From Nitrososphaera sp. (GTDB lineage: Archaea; Thermoproteota; Nitrososphaeria; Nitrososphaerales; Nitrososphaeraceae): a stretch of DNA of 56,003 bases. Both the position numbers and the translations under genes were made by a program. The stretch spans positions 1 to 56,003 of the forward strand of contig JBDUUL010000008.1 of assembly GCA_039938515.1 (NCBI GenBank), in the 5' to 3' direction. The notes under the pieces are model-generated. The model was not told the origin of the DNA. It did not search any database and worked only from the letters and a program-made list of their open reading frames with translations. Below, one piece after another: positions 42,851 to 51,418 of the stretch. The stretch's first letter is position 1. The number at the start of each line of letters is the position of its first letter.

Positions 42851-43534
42851 CTAGTCCTGATGCCTGTATTTCTTCATGATCTGCACTACCTGATCGTCCT
42901 CGACCTGGGCAAAGTCGCTGTAGAATTGGCCGACTGCTTCAAACGAAGCCGGCGTATACAGAGATACCACATCGGCAACTGCACTTTTCAGTGCCTCCAT
43001 AGCGCTAATCGAGCCGACAGGAACCGCAACTATCAGCCGCTTTGGCATCAGCTTCTTCAGCCATTCGACTGCCGCAAGTATCGTTGCGCCGGTTGCCACC
43101 CCGTCGTCGACGAGCACCACTGTTCTGCCTTTCAGGTTATACTCTGTGCTTCCGCGGAATTTGTACAGCCTGCGCTCTATCTCCTTTTTCTGCACAGCAA
43201 CTTGCTCTTCAATGTAAGCCTTTGTCGCGCCCGTGGCTTCAATGAGGTCCTCGTTCGCATAGAACCTGCCATCTGGCGTGACAGCGCCTATTGCAAGCTC
43301 GGAATTGTACGGAGCGCCAACTTTTCGTGAAACTACAACATCCATCCCTATTCCCAAGTATTGGGCGACGGCATCTCCTGTTTCGACCCCTCCCCTTGGG
43401 ATGGCGATCACGACCGATTCGCTGTTGTTCACAAGCGCGCTTCCGAAGCGCTGCTCGAGCATATTTGCAAGCTCAAGTCCTGCCTCCCGTCTGTCAGAAA
43501 ATAGCAATCTTCGGTCTCGGTCGAGCAATCCCAA
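42851..43534 (-). CDS. Phosphoribosyltransferase-fold protein
   Basis: 227 residues. The PRPP-binding loop TVVLVDDGVATGATILAAVEWLKK near residue 137 is the type I PRTase signature. Another family phrase is IAIPRGGVETGDAVAQYLGI near 50. Relatives in the M. tuberculosis DosR regulon are N-terminal parts of Rv0571c and Rv2030c; their substrate is not known to me. Start is TTG at 43534, which is 25 nt after the minus-strand TATA-like cacaaatagg and 46 nt after a shared-element core (43571-43580). Confidence 0.87.
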   Translation of the reverse strand: MGLLDRDRRLLFSDRREAGLELANMLEQRFGSALVNNSESVVIAIPRGGVETGDAVAQYLGIGMDVVVSRKVGAPYNSELAIGAVTPDGRFYANEDLIEATGATKAYIEEQVAVQKKEIERRLYKFRGSTEYNLKGRTVVLVDDGVATGATILAAVEWLKKLMPKRLIVAVPVGSISAMEALKSAVADVVSLYTPASFEAVGQFYSDFAQVEDDQVVQIMKKYRHQD

Positions 43535-43553
43535 TGAACTGTGTTTGACCCTA

Positions 43554-43590
43554 GCCTATTTGTGCTTCAGGTTTGCACTGTAGTGCACTA
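43554..43590 (-). promoter_or_regulatory. Shared stress-regulon element plus TATA (phosphoribosyltransferase)
   Basis: Minus strand contains tagtgcactacagtgcaaac (43571-43590) and then cacaaatagg (about 43555-43564). The cagtgcaaac core starts 46 nt before the TTG at 43534. It is one of two back-to-back elements in this divergent region. Confidence 0.6.
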
Positions 43591-43660
43591 CAATCAAGAG
43601 CGCAATTGTATGGCCGGCTCTTGCCAATGGCTGGCAAGCAGGCGGCGGTTGGATTTGCAA

Positions 43661-43691
43661 AGCATTGCACTGCATTCGCCCTTCTTATTAG
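43661..43691 (+). promoter_or_regulatory. Shared stress-regulon element plus TATA (M50 protease)
   Basis: Plus strand reads agcattgcactgcattc (43661-43677), then cttattag as TATA near 43684-43691. The core is 56 nt and TATA about 36 nt before the ATG at 43724, so a leader of some nine bases is expected. Confidence 0.65.
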
Positions 43692-43723
43692 CAGAGAGCT
43701 GAAAAGTCAAGCCGAATAGAAAG

Positions 43724-44881
43724 ATGTCTGTCCAGATCGGCCGAATAGATGGGATTCCGATTCGTCTTCATTTCACTTTGCTAATTGCTTTTCTGCTTAT
43801 TTCATGGAGCCTTGCGGCAAGTTTTATGCCGGAATACCTTCCAGGTCTGTCCACACTCGAATACTGGATTATGGGAGGCATCGGAGCTGCGATTCTTTTC
43901 GTGTCCGTCCTCGTGCACGAGCTCGCCCATTCCAGACTTGCCAAAAGATATGGCGTCCAGATCCGACAGATAGTGTTGTTTCTTTTTGGAGGCGTATCGG
44001 ACATTTCCGAGGAGATCAAAGACTACAAGAAAGAAGCCAAGATGGCCTTTGCGGGACCTCTTACCAGCTTTGTACTTGCAGGCCTATTTGGCCTAGGATT
44101 TCTTTTCCTAACCACGTGGGGAATGAACGGTGGCGTGGTATCCAAAATGGCGCAAGGGGTGTTATTTTACAGCGCGCTCGTAAACTTGGTCCTTGGCGCT
44201 TTCAACCTCATCCCTGCCTTTCCATCCGATGGCGGCAGAATCCTAAGAGCGATGCTTGTCCGGACAAAGAAGGACTACATGAAGGCTACCGAGACGGCAG
44301 TTCACGTAGGCGTTGCCATCTCGTATGGGCTGATTGCGGTTGGCTTTCTTGCAATGTTTGGAGGCGACTTTGTGGGCGGGCTTTGGATATTGCTTCTAGG
44401 CTGGTTCATGATGAGCGGCGCTCAGTCATACCTCTCTCAGATGCAGATTTCTGCGACCCTTGGTGCGATAAAGCTGCGTGACATCATGAACACCAACGTA
44501 GTCTGGGTGAGCCCCATTGTACGTGTTGATGCGCTTATTAGCCGATATTTCGCGGTCTACTTTAAGAGCGCATTTCCGGTGGTTGATGGCGCTGACAAAA
44601 ACAAGCTGCTTGGGATGGTGACGCTCAAGAGGGCTCAGGATGTACCTGAGCACAACAGACCGACAGTCACCGCTTCTGACATAATGATCCCGCTAGAGGA
44701 TCTTGCAGTTGCAACCTCGGACATGCCTGCTGACAAAGCCCTTGCCCTAATGTCAAAGAGCAAGGCTGGCAAAATCTTTGTGTGTGACGAGAACGGCTCC
44801 TTGATTGGCCTTGTAAGCAAGACCGACATACTGGGAGTGGAGATGGAAAGGCAGGAGCTGGCACATGAGCTCAAGAGATAG
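43724..44881 (+). CDS. Site-2 protease (M50 family) with C-terminal CBS pair
   Basis: Membrane metalloprotease of 385 residues that cuts within the membrane. Zinc motif LVHELAHSRLAKRYG (HExxH near residue 65), second zinc ligand NLIPAFPSDGGRILRAML near 165; about six membrane helices in residues 12-235. From 245 on there is a CBS pair (LRDIMNTNVVWVSP, ASDIMIPLEDLAVATSDM, GLVSKTDILG). The same domain order is found in Rv2625c (Rip3) of M. tuberculosis. It probably releases a membrane-held factor on an energy signal. Substrate unknown. Confidence 0.93.
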   Translation: MSVQIGRIDGIPIRLHFTLLIAFLLISWSLAASFMPEYLPGLSTLEYWIMGGIGAAILFVSVLVHELAHSRLAKRYGVQIRQIVLFLFGGVSDISEEIKDYKKEAKMAFAGPLTSFVLAGLFGLGFLFLTTWGMNGGVVSKMAQGVLFYSALVNLVLGAFNLIPAFPSDGGRILRAMLVRTKKDYMKATETAVHVGVAISYGLIAVGFLAMFGGDFVGGLWILLLGWFMMSGAQSYLSQMQISATLGAIKLRDIMNTNVVWVSPIVRVDALISRYFAVYFKSAFPVVDGADKNKLLGMVTLKRAQDVPEHNRPTVTASDIMIPLEDLAVATSDMPADKALALMSKSKAGKIFVCDENGSLIGLVSKTDILGVEMERQELAHELKR

Positions 44882-44887
44882 GGCGCT

Positions 44888-45820
44888 TTATCCGGACACC
44901 GAAGCCCAGTAGTCGTCAACCTTCTTTTGAAGTTCCTTTAGCACGTTTTCCTGGAGGACTGGCTCAAAGAGGTGTTCAAACCTGCCCTGCATCCTTAGGT
45001 ATTCTTCTAGGGGCCTTCGGTTACTGCGCATCATAACAGTGTGCTTTACCCTCCCGTCAATAGCCTCCTTGAGCGGCCAGACGCCCGTTTCGACGGCCAT
45101 TTTAGAGACCCTGATCACCTTGTCGGAGTCGATTGACCAGCCTGGAGGGCAGGGAGACAGTGCAATGAACAGCTTGGGTCCGCGGAACTGAGATGCTGTC
45201 TCTATCTTCTGCATCATGTCTGCAATATGGGCCGGGGAGACCGTTGCGATATATGGCGGCCTGTGGGCACGCCATATCTCAAACAGGTCCTTTTTATCGA
45301 GAGACAGCCCCTGCGGGGCCATCGAGCCCGGCGAAGTGGTCTTGGTGTTTGACCCGTATGGAGACGACCCTGATGCCTGAAAGCCGGTGTTCGAGTAAGC
45401 CTCGTTGTCATAGACCAGATAGTAAAAGTCAAGCTTTCTATGGAGTGCCCCGGAGGTGGACTGAAGGCCAATGTCCGCGGCAGCTCCGTCGCCTGTAACC
45501 ACAAGCACTTTAAGGTCTTGCTCCCGAGAGATCCTTTTCTTCTCAATCAGGATGTCGAGGGCATCGCGAATACCCTGCGCCGCCGCAGGGGCACTTGGCA
45601 TTGCCACATAGAACCAGGAGGACTTGAACGGCGTGTATGGATACACCGAAATCATGCTCATGCAGCCAGCTGCGTTCACGGTGACGACTGCAGGCCCAAG
45701 CATCTTTTCAAGAATTCGCACAAGCAGGACGCCACCGCAGCCCGCGCACAGCATCGTGCCGGCGGTAAGGCTTTCCTCCAGCGGGATGTCCCTTATAGTC
45801 CTGTGCTGTTTGATGCTCAA
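44888..45820 (-). CDS. porB: 2-oxoacid:ferredoxin oxidoreductase, beta subunit (TPP-binding)
   Basis: 310 residues. TPP-binding signature GDGAAADIGLQSTSGALHRK near 110 with the YDNEAYSNTGFQASGSSPYG segment; N-terminal CAGCGG cluster motif for the iron-sulfur site. Gene order gamma/delta, alpha, beta in one operon; it starts with TTG at 45820 overlapping the alpha stop codon as TTGA, with a good aaggagg ahead of it. Catalyses reversible oxidative decarboxylation of pyruvate or another 2-oxoacid with ferredoxin. Confidence 0.93.
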   Translation of the reverse strand: MSIKQHRTIRDIPLEESLTAGTMLCAGCGGVLLVRILEKMLGPAVVTVNAAGCMSMISVYPYTPFKSSWFYVAMPSAPAAAQGIRDALDILIEKKRISREQDLKVLVVTGDGAAADIGLQSTSGALHRKLDFYYLVYDNEAYSNTGFQASGSSPYGSNTKTTSPGSMAPQGLSLDKKDLFEIWRAHRPPYIATVSPAHIADMMQKIETASQFRGPKLFIALSPCPPGWSIDSDKVIRVSKMAVETGVWPLKEAIDGRVKHTVMMRSNRRPLEEYLRMQGRFEHLFEPVLQENVLKELQKKVDDYWASVSG

Positions 45821-47079
45821 TGTGCATCCTCCTTGGTTTCTTCTGGGACAGCTTTGCCGGCGATCCGGAGCATCCCCTTTACTGACCCCCAGTCCTGGTC
45901 CGTAAAAAGAAGGACGCTTTGCATGTGCAAATAGTCCTGCTCGGCTTCAGAGGCTACCGCGCTGAGCATGTGGCGAAATTCCGCAGAGCTCAGCCGCTTG
46001 CCGCCCAGTCCTCCAATGAACGAAAGTATCCGCTTGGGCCTGTCGCTTTGGTGGTAGAGTGCGGCAAGGATTTCCGGATAGAGTATCCCCCCGCTTCCCA
46101 CCGAGATGTTCTGGTCAAAAACGGCGACACCCTTTTTGCCGGCCAGCATTCTTGCGATTGCAGCCCTTGGGAAAGGGCGGACCATCCTTATGCGGAGTAT
46201 GCCGACCTTTTTGCCGGCCTTTCTAAGATCCACAGCGGCCGCCTTGGCCATCGTCGAGAACGAGTTTGTTGTGACCAGGACATAGTCGGCGTCCTGCAGC
46301 ATAAACTCTTCGGCTAGGCCATATTTCCTTCCAAAGAGCCTCTCAAAATCAGATGCAGCCCGTTCGTGCACCTCCAGCGCATTGAGTGAAGCAAGATGCA
46401 TCTGGTACTTGAAATACGAATATGCCCTGCCGTCCAGAACCGCGGAAGCCACGGACATGGGATTCGAGGCGCAAATGTAGCCTTCCGGCGGCGAATATTC
46501 TGGAAGAAACTCTTCGACCAACTTTTGGTCCGGCACTTGGACCGGCTCTCGAGTATAGGAAAGGTAAAAGCCGTCAAGGTTTACTATTGCGGGCAGCCTG
46601 ACCCTGCCGTCTTCTGCTATTCTGTATGCCATAAGGATTGAGTCGATAACTTCCTGGCATGTCTCGCAGTGGATTTGTATAAACCCGCTGCCCCTGGCAG
46701 ATAACACGTCGTTGTGATCAGGCTCGAGCGTTATCGGAGCTGCCAATGCCCGTGAGACGTTTGCGAGTACGATAGGCGCTCTCCAGCCGGCCACGTTGTA
46801 CAGCATCTCAAACGCGTACAGCAGCCCCTGGCTGGAGCTTGCAGTAAAAGTCCTCACGCCGGTTACCGCGGCGGCGCCTGCAGCAGACATCATCGAGTGC
46901 TCCGAATCCATGAGCACTATTCGGCTTTGCATTTTCCCCTCGTCTATCCATTTCGAGAGAAGCTCGATTATTTCCGTCTGGGGGGTTATAGGATACGCCG
47001 GGATATACTCGACGCCGGCAAGCCTGACCGCGGTCGCGACCGCGGCGTTTCCTGTGAGGAGTTCCTTTTCAAAAGTCAA
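45817..47079 (-). CDS. porA: 2-oxoacid:ferredoxin oxidoreductase, alpha subunit
   Basis: 420 residues with the N-terminal pyrimidine-binding domain (PAYPITPQTEIIELLSKW near 26, MDSEHSMMSAAGAAAVTGVR near 55, SSSQGLLYAFEMLYN near 80) and the C-terminal AVFDQNISVGSGG region near 325. The frame reaches 47121, but a TTG at 47079, sharing TTGA with the gamma-subunit stop and having ggagggag seven bases ahead, is the natural start. The middle gene of the por operon. Confidence 0.92.
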   Translation of the reverse strand: MTFEKELLTGNAAVATAVRLAGVEYIPAYPITPQTEIIELLSKWIDEGKMQSRIVLMDSEHSMMSAAGAAAVTGVRTFTASSSQGLLYAFEMLYNVAGWRAPIVLANVSRALAAPITLEPDHNDVLSARGSGFIQIHCETCQEVIDSILMAYRIAEDGRVRLPAIVNLDGFYLSYTREPVQVPDQKLVEEFLPEYSPPEGYICASNPMSVASAVLDGRAYSYFKYQMHLASLNALEVHERAASDFERLFGRKYGLAEEFMLQDADYVLVTTNSFSTMAKAAAVDLRKAGKKVGILRIRMVRPFPRAAIARMLAGKKGVAVFDQNISVGSGGILYPEILAALYHQSDRPKRILSFIGGLGGKRLSSAEFRHMLSAVASEAEQDYLHMQSVLLFTDQDWGSVKGMLRIAGKAVPEETKEDAH

Positions 47080-48008
47080 GCGTTCTCCCTCCGGACTAGC
47101 GAGATCGCCTTGACGGGGCACTCAGTATAGCAGATGTCGCATCCCTTGCATGCATTGTAGTTTACGCTTGGAAGCCTGTCCGCAGGCCTGATTGAAATCG
47201 CGCTGTCTGGGCAGTACACAAAACAAATCATGCACTTGGTGCATCGGTCATAATCTATCAGCGGCTTGTAGAGGCTCCAGTTTCCCACTTTTCTTGACGC
47301 GGTATTTCCAGGCGCGGTTATGGTGCAGGCCGAAAGGGCTGGACCCTGATATCCAAGCGCTATGATTTCTTCTGGCCGTGCCGAACGGCGAGGCGGCTGC
47401 AATCCTGTGACCTCGGGCAAAGTCTGGACAGACTGGTAGGTGGCTCTGGCCAGATTCACATTTCCCTCGAGCCTCTCGCCTGAAACACCCAGCTTTGAGA
47501 GCTCGAATCTGACAGCCTTCTCGAGCTCGGCATAGCCGAGTCCAAGAAGCTTTGCAGTGACGCCGGAGACGGCAGAGGCAACCAAGCCCCCGGCTCCCAG
47601 AATCTCTTCTGAACGTCTGGCAAGGTTTGCCGAAATGATATTTCCGGCGGCCAGGGTCCCAAGGAAACTATACTTTGCCTGAAGCTCCGCGGCTGTCTTG
47701 TCGGTGCTTACAAATAGAACAGTTTCAGAAGATAACATGGTTTCGACTGACCCCGCCAGAGTATCGTCAAGAAGTGATTCGTCGGCGATAACCAATATTG
47801 CTGGGTCGATTGCGTGACCTCTTTCAAGGATGACGGGCTCGTCGGAAATGCGTATGAACGCCGTTATCGGAGCGCCCCGCCTTTCTGCGCCGTATAAAGG
47901 TTGATCCTGAACTGCATATCCTGCAAGAAAGGCAGCGGTGCCTATGATATGAGCGGCAGACTTGATGCCCTGACCTCCCCTGCCTATCAAGGAAACTCGG
48001 GTAATCAT
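47076..48008 (-). CDS. porG: 2-oxoacid:ferredoxin oxidoreductase, fused gamma and delta (ferredoxin) subunits
   Basis: 310 residues. The first 180 form the gamma subunit (RVSLIGRGGQGIKSAAHIIGTAA, PLYGAERRGAPITAFIRISD). The C-terminal 75 form a two-[4Fe-4S] ferredoxin: CTKCMICFVYCP and CKGCDICYTECP. First gene of the operon; ATG at 48008 (MITRVSL) lies about 52 nt after the core of the shared element (48051-48060). Electrons from pyruvate would go through this domain to ferredoxin or flavodoxin. Confidence 0.92.
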   Translation of the reverse strand: MITRVSLIGRGGQGIKSAAHIIGTAAFLAGYAVQDQPLYGAERRGAPITAFIRISDEPVILERGHAIDPAILVIADESLLDDTLAGSVETMLSSETVLFVSTDKTAAELQAKYSFLGTLAAGNIISANLARRSEEILGAGGLVASAVSGVTAKLLGLGYAELEKAVRFELSKLGVSGERLEGNVNLARATYQSVQTLPEVTGLQPPRRSARPEEIIALGYQGPALSACTITAPGNTASRKVGNWSLYKPLIDYDRCTKCMICFVYCPDSAISIRPADRLPSVNYNACKGCDICYTECPVKAISLVRRENA

Positions 48009-48050
48009 TACAGCATGGAGCGTAGGCAGCAAGAAGCATTAATTCAGGAC

Positions 48051-48073
48051 GAATGCTGTGCATTGCATTGCAC
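48051..48073 (-). promoter_or_regulatory. Shared stress-regulon element (por operon)
   Basis: Minus strand reads gtgcaatgcaatgcacagcattc, then gtcctgaattaatgc, with a possible TATA gaattaat. The core begins 52 nt before ATG 48008. It puts central carbon metabolism into the same set as the USPs. Confidence 0.65.
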
Positions 48074-48130
48074 TCTTTCAGGCTCGCATTTCGAAAGAGC
48101 GTTTTCACCATCTCTGGGGCTATAGACATG

Positions 48131-48168
48131 AATGCACTGCATTGCAGAAAATGCATCCAAGTTAATTA
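48131..48168 (+). promoter_or_regulatory. Shared stress-regulon element plus TATA (48185 gene)
   Basis: Plus strand reads aatgcactgcattgcag (48131-48147), further TGCA repeats up to 48158, then ttaattatt (48160-48168) as TATA. CACTGCATTG begins 50 nt before ATG 48185. Confidence 0.55.
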
Positions 48169-48184
48169 TTCGAGCGGGCACCCC

Positions 48185-48502
48185 ATGCCTATGGTACAGA
48201 GCCAAAAGGAAACCGATTTTTCAACGTCCAAGGACTATGACCGTGAGGCAATAGCCAGAAAGGCAAGAGCTGCCGCCGATTCGGTCAAGGATCTGATAAT
48301 GTCGATCGGGATGAACATAGAGAACAAGATCGCAATTGAGGACCAGATTAACCACTTATCCCACGAAACTGAGTCAATGCTTTCGAGAATAGACGACGTT
48401 TCAAGAGCGAACCAGAAGAAGCTCCTTTTGGCGTACAAAAAGTTCCTGGAGCATAACCTCGCTGCGGTCAACCATCGGCTGAAAGAGCCTGATTCGAAGT
48501 GA
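48185..48502 (+). CDS. Helical hypothetical protein, 105 aa
   Basis: Soluble, strongly helical (REAIARKARAAADSVKDLIMSIG, ESMLSRIDDVSRANQKKLLL), perhaps coiled-coil. The frame is open to 48053, but the upstream part is the shared element itself; ATG at 48185 or 48191 is the likely start. Family unknown. It is followed by the NAPRTase gene. Confidence 0.65.
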   Translation: MPMVQSQKETDFSTSKDYDREAIARKARAAADSVKDLIMSIGMNIENKIAIEDQINHLSHETESMLSRIDDVSRANQKKLLLAYKKFLEHNLAAVNHRLKEPDSK

Positions 48503-48570
48503 GGTCGGCCACGAACTCCCAAAGAAAATTTTTATCGATACATAATGGAGATATCTCGTAGCCAGAGTAT

Positions 48571-49975
48571 GAACGACAAGGTGAAAAACAGTGTCAAGCC
48601 TCAGGGACTGCTCATTTCAGAAAACGACACTGCGCTTGCCACAGACCTGTACGAGCTGACAATGGCAGCCGCTTATCTGGCGTCAGGGCAGGCAGACCGC
48701 ATCGCCGTCTTTGAAGCATTCATCAGAAAGCTGCCCCACAACCGCTCGTATCTGGTGTGTGCCGGCCTGGAACAGGTTGTACACTTCCTTATCAATCTCA
48801 AATTCACAGATGCCCAGATTGAGTCTCTGAAATTAAACGAGGCCTTCCAAAATGCTGCAGCGAAAGACTTTTTCAGATATCTTCAGGACTTTAGGTTCAC
48901 CGGCGATGTCTGGGCGGTACCGGAAGGAACCGTTCTTTTCCCAAACGAGCCTATCATAAGGATCGAGGCTCCCATTATCGAGGCCCAAATAATAGAGACC
49001 TTCCTTCTTTCAATAATAAACTTTGAAGGCCTCATAGCAAGCAAGGCATCAAGGGTCACTAACGCCGCCAAGGGCAAGGCCATTGTCGAGTTTGGGTCAA
49101 GGCGCGCCCACGGACCGCAGGCCGCGCTTTTGGCCGCTCGGGCCAGCTATATCGGCGGCTGCGTGGGAACTTCGAACATCCTTGCAAGCAACAGGCTCGG
49201 CATACCGGCATTCGGGACAATGGCGCACTCTTTTGTCATGAACTTTCAAACTGAGCTTGAAGCGTTCAAGGAGTTTGTCAAGGTGTTCCCTGAGGGGATG
49301 CTATTGGTCGACACCTATGACACCCTTGCGGCAGTTGGAAGCATTGTCAGAAGCGGCATAAAGGTCAGTGGAATAAGGCTTGACAGCGGAGACCTCTACG
49401 ACTTGAGCGTAAAGTCAAGAGGGATCCTTGACGAGGCGGGCTACAGTTCGACATTAATAATGGCAAGCGGCGACTTGAATGAATACATCATCAGCGACCT
49501 CGTAAGAAGGGGGGCACCGATAGACGTTTTCGGGGTTGGAACCGAACTCGTGACATCAAGAGACGACCCGGCCCTGAACGGCGTTTACAAACTAGTCGCG
49601 ATAAGGTCGCATCGAGTAGGCGAAGCCGGTGAAGTCATTTACAAATCCAAGACCAGCCAGGGAAAGGCAACGTATCCTGGGCCAAAGCAGGTTTACCGCA
49701 CAGTTGACCAGAGCAGCGGAACGATCAAGCTTGACACTGTCGCCCTGGATGACGAAATCCCTCCAGAAAATTCCAGCCCACTTCTGCAAAGGTACGTCCA
49801 GAGAGGCAGGCTCTGCACGACTATTCCGACACTTCAGGACATTCAGAAACAGCATGCCTTTCAGGTGCAGGCATTGCCAGCAGAGTTCAGGCGGATTGAC
49901 ATGACAGTTGACAAATTCCCGGTCCAGCTCAGTGCAAAGCTGCGCACGCTTGCAGAAAAGCTCGGCATTTTCTAG
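48571..49975 (+). CDS. pncB: Nicotinate phosphoribosyltransferase
   Basis: NAD salvage enzyme converting nicotinate and PRPP to nicotinate mononucleotide. About 467 residues. Recognised from NDTALATDLYELTMAAAYL at the N-terminus, VEFGSRRAHGPQAALLAARAS near 180, the catalytic His in FGTMAHSFVM near 217, SGIRLDSGDLYDLS near 275, and VDVFGVGTELVTSRD near 310. ATG at 48545 is an alternative start; 48571 fits the TATA-like tttttatc 39 nt before. Together with the nicotinamidase gene 59 bases on it makes the two-step nicotinamide salvage route. Confidence 0.93.
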
Positions 49976-50033
49976 TGCTCATTTTGCCTAGCTATTGGTA
50001 TTGTTTTATTAGTGGCTGGCCTGAAAAACTGTC

Positions 50034-50654
50034 ATGTCATCAGCCGCGCAGATGCCGGAGTCCGGACGCATTCACTCTTTTGGTCAGGACCAAAGGCGGT
50101 ACGCCGTACTTATCCTTGACATGCTAAACGATTTTGTCTATGGCAAGCTCAAGTGCGAGAGGGCAGCAAGGATAATTCCAAACATCAAGACGCTTCGTGG
50201 CGTTGCTCGCAAGAATAACGTTCCCGTCTTTTACTGCAACGACGAACACCTTCCCATTGATTCCTACGAAATGAAGCTTTGGGGCAAGCATGCAATGAAG
50301 GGGACAAAGGGAGCCATGGTGATTGATAGTCTAAAACCGCACAAGTCTGATTATGTGATACCAAAGCGCACTTACAGCGCCTTTGATGGGACCGGGCTTG
50401 ACAAGGCTTTGCAGGGAGTCTACGACGGTAAGGGCGCCAACACCGTGATAATCACCGGTCTTCACACCAACATTTGCGACAGGCACACGGCATACGACGC
50501 TTTCGTCCGGAACTTGGACATTGTTGTGCCCGAGGACGCGGTCGAGGCTTTTACCGAAGGCGACCACGTGTCAGGCCTGGATTACCTTAAGCGGGTATAT
50601 GGCGCGAAGATAAGGACAGTCTCGGAAATTGTGAAAGAACTTGGCGGCCAATAA
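50034..50654 (+). CDS. pncA: Nicotinamidase / isochorismatase-family hydrolase
   Basis: 206 residues, cysteine hydrolase fold. Catalytic triad visible: Asp in VLILDMLNDF near residue 26, Lys in VIPKRTYSAFDGTGL near 108, Cys in GLHTNICDRHTAYDAF near 144. The substrate is best guessed as nicotinamide because the gene next to it is NAPRTase. TATA-like ttttattag lies 25-30 nt before the ATG at 50034. Confidence 0.9.
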   Translation: MSSAAQMPESGRIHSFGQDQRRYAVLILDMLNDFVYGKLKCERAARIIPNIKTLRGVARKNNVPVFYCNDEHLPIDSYEMKLWGKHAMKGTKGAMVIDSLKPHKSDYVIPKRTYSAFDGTGLDKALQGVYDGKGANTVIITGLHTNICDRHTAYDAFVRNLDIVVPEDAVEAFTEGDHVSGLDYLKRVYGAKIRTVSEIVKELGGQ

Positions 50655-51075
50655 TCGCGGTTGCCTTGCGGGGAGAAGGAAGTCGCAACTTGGCGGCTTT
50701 GGCGTAAGATGTCCTGAGTAGGCTTACAGACACCGATCGCGTTTGCCTGCGTCTCATGCCTTGCATTGCTTCAACTTTCCCTGCGTCACTCCAGGCATGC
50801 CAGCGTCCGTTCGTTCTTCGGCTACGAATCGAGTCACTACCCGATTCGCGACGCTGACCAGGCAATCGCCGCCCGTCCATATTGCGACTTCCTACCAGAC
50901 ACATCGTCTCCGTGCTATTTAGCATCTATGTCCGCATTGCAACGCTGTGCACTCTTGTCTTGCTCTCCTAAGCGCTGCTTCGTTTTCAGAAACTAAGAAT
51001 AGCTAGCATCACCTGAAGCGACGATCACACAAATATGATCATCGAGAAATTTCAGCTTACTAAGACAAATTTCGA
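50655..51075. other. 421-base stretch without a convincing gene
   Basis: Contains a weaker minus-strand match to the shared element (near 50930-50950: gttgcaatgcggac, followed by gctaaatag), but the frame it faces (50587-50904) has an unnatural composition and runs antisense into the nicotinamidase gene. It might drive a small RNA or a lost gene. Confidence 0.4.
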
Positions 51076-51321
51076 TTACTTGCAAGATCTGGACTGCCCT
51101 TGCTTTGAGGCAGGCCAGCTCCACATGAACGGATTGAATGAAGCAAGGTAGGAAAAGAATACTATAACCGATATCGAAGACAGGACTACAATATCGATAG
51201 TGCAGTCTGTGAAATACTTCATCCAGTCTGCTTCATTCGGAGCTGCCTCAAGAGCCGGTCTTTCTTCTTCCGCCTTGTTGGCCTTGCCTGACTTGATAGC
51301 ATCAGCGACCTCCAGTGTCAT
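51076..51321 (-). CDS. Small membrane protein with acidic N-terminal half, 81 aa
   Basis: A soluble charged part (AIKSGKANKAEEERPALEAA) followed by a membrane helix (about 45-68, IDIVVLSSISVIVFFSYLA) and a Trp-rich end. The frame is open to 51372, but a minus-strand gttataatac TATA near 51350 and the CACAACATTC core (minus, from 51369) 48 nt upstream support ATG at 51321 as the start. Unknown family. Divergent from the Cdc48-N-like gene; they share one element region. Confidence 0.7.
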   Translation of the reverse strand: MTLEVADAIKSGKANKAEEERPALEAAPNEADWMKYFTDCTIDIVVLSSISVIVFFSYLASFNPFMWSWPASKQGQSRSCK

Positions 51322-51344
51322 ACAGCATCTATACTGTTCGCATG

Positions 51345-51384
51345 GTATTATAACACGAGGAATGTTGTGCATTGCACTGCATTC
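51345..51384. promoter_or_regulatory. Overlapping shared elements in both directions
   Basis: Plus strand tgcattgcactgcattc (51368-51384) faces the small gene at 51419; minus strand gtgcaatgcacaacattcctcgtg, followed by ttataatac, faces the membrane protein at 51321. The two elements overlap, with TGCATTGCA in common, so one binding site may serve both genes. Confidence 0.65.
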
Positions 51385-51418
51385 AGAGAACTTGTGTACC
51401 TTTTTCAGCCTCGAGGTT

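Noticed and set aside
50587-50925. 112-codon minus-strand frame
   Set aside because: Arg/Ser-rich shadow-like composition, partly antisense to nicotinamidase; no motif.
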